From Cristatella mucedo (taxonomy: Eukaryota; Bryozoa; Phylactolaemata; Cristatellidae): 64,000 bases of DNA. The stretch lies in the NCBI GenBank assembly GCA_009760855.2, contig WPIO01000008.1, positions 12,118,501 through 12,182,500 on the forward strand, in the 5' to 3' direction. A model generated the notes under the pieces. That model made no database searches, was not told the origin of the DNA, and worked only from the letters and a program-made list of their open reading frames with translations. How positions within the stretch are numbered: position 1 is the stretch's first letter; each line of letters opens with the position of its first letter. The translations under genes and the position numbers were made by a program. Below are positions 35,801 through 64,000 of this stretch, in pieces.

Positions 35801-36420
35801 TTCCCAGCTCATGCGCCGTGTCTAGAACAAGCTCAAGAAAAACCTCGGGGCGCCATGCGAATGGATTTTTATATTCTTTAAAGTCGACGCTTTAAGCCTG
35901 TTGTTTGGACACCAAAGTCTCGATGGCATAGTGGTAGTGTGCAACACAAGAGTTCTCCTGGCAAACCAGAGGTTTGTCAAATTTTTCTGCTCCATGGGAC
36001 ATTTTTCGCTCCAAGTTAGGCACATGTGAAGCGCCTGAATAGAGATTAAGTTCTCTTGGGGAGCTATATAAATGAATTAAAGTTCCACGGTAACTATATG
36101 AATTAAAGTTCCACGGTTTTAAAGTTCCACGGTAGACGACCTTCGGTCGTTCTGTATTTCCGAAATGTACGACCGTGTGTGCATCCATTTGTAACCAAGA
36201 GCCATGACAACTCAGTGGTGTTACACTGGACAATCCTCTGTCGTACACTTGAAGCCCAATCGTCTTCCGATGAGTATTCGGAAGAAAAACCATTCATTTC
36301 ACATGACGTGAAAAAATAAAAAAATAATAAAAAATCGCAGAAAAATCGAAAGCACGTGTTCAATGAAGAAGGCATAAGGAAGTAAATAAAATAGCACCAG
36401 CAGCAGCGTAGGACATCTTG
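32810..36420. other. intergenic, nothing recognised
   Basis: AT-rich, no domain-bearing frame. A short ATT repeat lies at 32947-32961. Confidence 0.5.
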
Positions 36421-36439
36421 AAACACCTACCCAAGTCGG

Positions 36440-36520
36440 CATTTTTTCGGAAAGATATGTGAAAGTGAGCTCTATAGTCTAGGACCCCCGAGAACAAAGA
36501 AAGTCTGCCGACCAGCCTTT
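36440..36520 (-). mobile_element. possible LINE fragment (family B)
   Basis: GTGAAAGTGAGCTCTATAGT and CTAGGACC resemble 56108-56130, the ILWSSLP part of family B. Confidence 0.4.
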
Positions 36521-37422
36521 AGACAGAAAATAATTGCAAATTTTGTCTTCAGACGACCAAGGAATGTTAAACGGCTTAGTTAGTATTAGATCGCTGACGT
36601 AGCAGTTCTGCCTGGTGTGCAGGAGCTTAGCACGTGGCGCATTTAGCGAGAACTAGCGTACGACTGAACTTCCTCGGCAATGCCTACGATTCATAACTGT
36701 TCTCCGACGGTCAGAAACAGCATTATTGCAGTTGCAAGTTACGTTTCTGAACCCACGAGGCCGGTCAAAGGGATCAGAATGAATTTTTGGATCTGTCAAT
36801 GCAGCTTGGATCTGTGAAAAAGAAATATTCACGAATATATAGAGGATGAGCGCTTGAAAAGCCCACTTTACCGAGACCCCTACTTTCATCGCCTATCATT
36901 ACTATTATGGTACAACCCGTTCCCTCCCGTTACAGGAGTTAACTCCGGTGAAAAGCCCTAAGCTTGAGTGAGCATAATCGGAATTTGTCTAACCCTGTCC
37001 AGCTTCTTCGTTCATTCGCTCAGTGTTCCTACAGTCTTGGACCGCCCATCAACATTGGTGACGTATCCACCAAACACTGAAGCAAGCCTGAAGCGATCGG
37101 GCCGAGACGACCCCCCCAGGCCCATTTCCGAAGCAGCACCTCAGTGAAGGTGGGAATCATTGTGGGTAGGTCAGCCACCACCTGCCGCCGGCCGTGACGA
37201 GCTCTCTCTTCGGCAGAGATCAAATTTGGCGTTTGGTCAGCCACACTTATCACGAACGAATGCTTACGGGCGATTCCAGCGTCACGGCTCCATGCTCCAT
37301 TTCAAATGCCTCACTGCTTATTCGGAGGCTGGCTCTACCTCTGGAAGCAAAAAACGACAGCCCTACAACAGGTTCGTTGGGACGGCATTGCTCACCACCA
37401 GACTAGACTACCGAGGGGTGGG

Positions 37423-37565
37423 TTGTCCAGGTGGTTCAGTGGTTAAGCTAGTGCACTCGTTATGCACCCTCAGCATCCAGGTCCGAATCTTTCTGAAAGC
37501 AGAATTTATCTCCCAGTTGACTGACGCCGACTAGTGGCGATTCGGCACAGCCTAGCGGCACGGAT
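37423..37565 (+). mobile_element. tRNA-derived SINE, family 2
   Basis: A box TGGTTCAGTGG and B-box-like GGTCCGAATCT 35-40 bp apart, followed by a non-tRNA body (CAGTTGACTGACGCCGACTA). No tRNA acceptor stem, so not a tRNA gene. The string at 37030-37075 just upstream (ACATTGGTGACGTATCC) is an unresolved LTR-like primer site. Confidence 0.6.
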
Positions 37566-37616
37566 GCAAAATCAGTCCCAAGCACGTTTTTTTAGGTGGC
37601 AGTTTTATCAAGCAAT

Positions 37617-38991
37617 TTATTTTAGCACTTTTTGCTTTCGAATGAGATGAATTCTGTTGGTCACTGATTTCGTGCCAAAGGCTCCTTCGGCTTTTAGTGA
37701 GCTATAGAAAACTTGCGGATGCTTGGTCCTTGTGACTTGGGTAGTTACAAAGACAAACGTATCCAATGTGCTGGCAAACATACTGTACATGCTAGACAGA
37801 AGCTCACACAGACAGTATTGCACGTACTGCCGAGCCCACAGCACAGACAGTAAGAGTCATGAGTAGTCCCAGGTAAATATTTCTTTTTATTATTCGTACC
37901 AATCCCGATATATTGGTCTATAACAATCCGAAGCAAATGGGATTAAAGTTATGCCACCATGACTCTAACTACCGGTTATATTCACAGCTCAAAACACTAA
38001 ATGCTCATCAAAAATTGTGTAAACTTTACAGGCACAAATAGTATAACCGCTTCAACAAGATATGGCCAGAGCATTGCCATTGCTGTAGCACAGGTGACTG
38101 CATGCACAAAAAACGAAACTGCAAACAAAGCGCACAACGCTCAGAATTGCCAAGCTCAAGGTCATGCCGTGCATGCGCTGCTGCAAAAGGCGTTCATAGC
38201 GAGCGGCAGTCGTGAGCACCGCAGGTTTGTCCTGCGGCGCTCACGACTGTTTACCGATGCCAGTCTCGGCGATAGCAAAGCAGCAGTAGCTAGAGGCTCC
38301 GTGACTGAACATGAAGTGGCGGCTGCAGTTGGCTGCGGCGGCGTAAACAGACAGCGTTGCTGGTCACAGTGAACCACAGCGTGCTGTGTGGTATGCCATG
38401 TCCACCAACACCCACTCCCCTTGCTTGTCAGCTGCTGCAGACGAAGATGCACAATGCTGACATCACACACAAGATGGCTTGAAACAGAGACTCGGTGCTC
38501 AAGAAAAGCAGTATTACTAGCCCATGAACAATCACGGACGATGGATGCTCCTCCGCTGAAAATTGGCCGCACGGCAGGTCGACGCAAAGTGCACAGGGGC
38601 CAGGTGATGCTGCTACTGATATTGATCTAAAACGTGGAAGCAGGAAGCATACAGCAAGAGAATACATAAAGGATAGGATCGATAAGGTGTTATTTACTCG
38701 GTAGGACTTTTACCAAAGTCCGGTAGCTTCTCCTCGATAGCGTGCATTCAATCGTTTGCAATCGTCACCAATCATTGTGTCATAAAAAGTCTGCACACTG
38801 CTTGGCACACGCAAGGACTTAAGCCAGACGTAGCACACACTCAAACACACACATACAACACCACATCCGTGCATGCACACACGAGCATCGCCTGTACACA
38901 CTTTCAGTGCACTGCTGCAAGTTGCTCAACAGCACTGCAGCTTTGGCCGAACAGTGAAGAGTGACTCACTTCAGAGATGCAAAGCCAGCTG
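37617..38991 (-). other. presumed 3' UTR and downstream flank of CaMKII
   Basis: No coding exon follows the stop. An AATAAA lies at 37617-37622 (minus), about 1.37 kb past the stop, and is the nearest one I noticed apart from the one overlapping the stop. The 3' UTR extent is therefore a guess. It includes the hairpin at 38207-38249. A 141-codon open frame here (38162-38587) has no recognisable domain. Confidence 0.4.
38207..38249 (-). other. 19-bp stem hairpin with 5-nt loop
   Basis: Arms 38207-38225 and 38231-38249 are complementary at 18 of 19 positions; in minus-strand RNA the remaining pair is a G-U wobble. The loop reads ACAAA in that strand. It lies about 0.75 kb past the CaMKII stop. 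Confidence 0.8.
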
Positions 38992-63754
<24,763 letters not shown>

Positions 63755-64000
63755 GTTGAGTCGGTATTGATCTGCCGTTGCCCCGCGCAGGACTTCCGCG
63801 GCCGCCGAGGTCGCCCCGTCAGCCTCTGCTGCGCGGTGTTGGAAGGCAATCGATAAATGCTATCTAATGGGCAATTTACCGGCGCGCGACCCGAAATTCG
63901 GCTAAGCGCGCAAAAAGAGCCCGATTTCCGCCCGGTCCTGCTGAGGGGAGGGGCGCGACACACACGGCTGACCTGCGAAGGGGGAGGGGCTGCCGGCATG
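63755..64000. other. CaMKII upstream region at window edge
   Basis: GC-rich and CpG-rich with no certain TATA or initiator. Probably 5' UTR and promoter. Confidence 0.4.

Overview
This is animal nuclear DNA carrying two large intron-rich genes, both on the minus strand, separated by about 25 kb of repeat-rich DNA in which I found no further gene. Splice sites are almost all GT-AG, the code is standard, and the intergenic space holds fragments of LINEs and tRNA-derived SINEs plus many long (GA)n, (CT)n and (CA)n microsatellites. The proteins are bilaterian-type and the intron positions of the kinase gene match those I know from vertebrates. I infer an invertebrate bilaterian, possibly a lophotrochozoan or flatworm; the species cannot be fixed from the sequence alone.

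Positions 38992-63754 (minus) hold a complete CaMKII gene (calcium/calmodulin-dependent protein kinase II). I could join 17 coding exons, every junction in phase, to give 1434 nt and a protein of 477 residues: kinase domain, autoinhibitory/calmodulin-binding segment, a Ser/Gly/Glu-rich linker and the hub (association) domain. The most striking feature is that the exon carrying the HRDLK catalytic loop is present twice (57708-57780 and 57312-57384). Both copies are 73 nt, have good splice sites and the same phase, and encode 24 residues differing at 9 positions. Because 73 is not a multiple of three, a working mRNA can contain exactly one of them. This looks like a mutually exclusive exon pair inside the catalytic domain. 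A GC-AG intron follows the exon with the Thr286-type autophosphorylation site, and the linker exon is a frame-neutral cassette.

Positions 572-13585 (minus) hold the 5' part of a DIDO1/PHF3-family gene (PHD finger, TFIIS-like region; relatives are human DIDO1 and Drosophila PPS). Fourteen exons join in phase to 1357 codons; the gene runs off the left edge before a SPOC domain could be reached. In order the protein has an acidic start, an AT-hook-like motif, a 15-bp coding minisatellite (SVVTP repeats), a doubled DPDSVPL-QIK motif, a long Lys/Ala/Pro-rich low-complexity exon with a second AT-hook-like motif, a canonical PHD finger split by an intron, a Cys-rich motif shared with DIDO1, an SGK-APT motif, and the start of the TFIIS central domain.

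Between the genes (about 13.6-39 kb) lie LINE 3' fragments mostly in minus orientation, one of them interrupted by a SINE, a second tRNA-like SINE family, a 0.4-kb foldback element with a TTTAGGG-like loop, a triple alternating 15-bp palindrome cluster, and a tandem-repeat region that may be a decayed LTR element. A 19-bp hairpin lies in the presumed 3' UTR of CaMKII. CaMKII introns carry at least ten long dinucleotide arrays that would read as CU, GA or UG repeats in the pre-mRNA.
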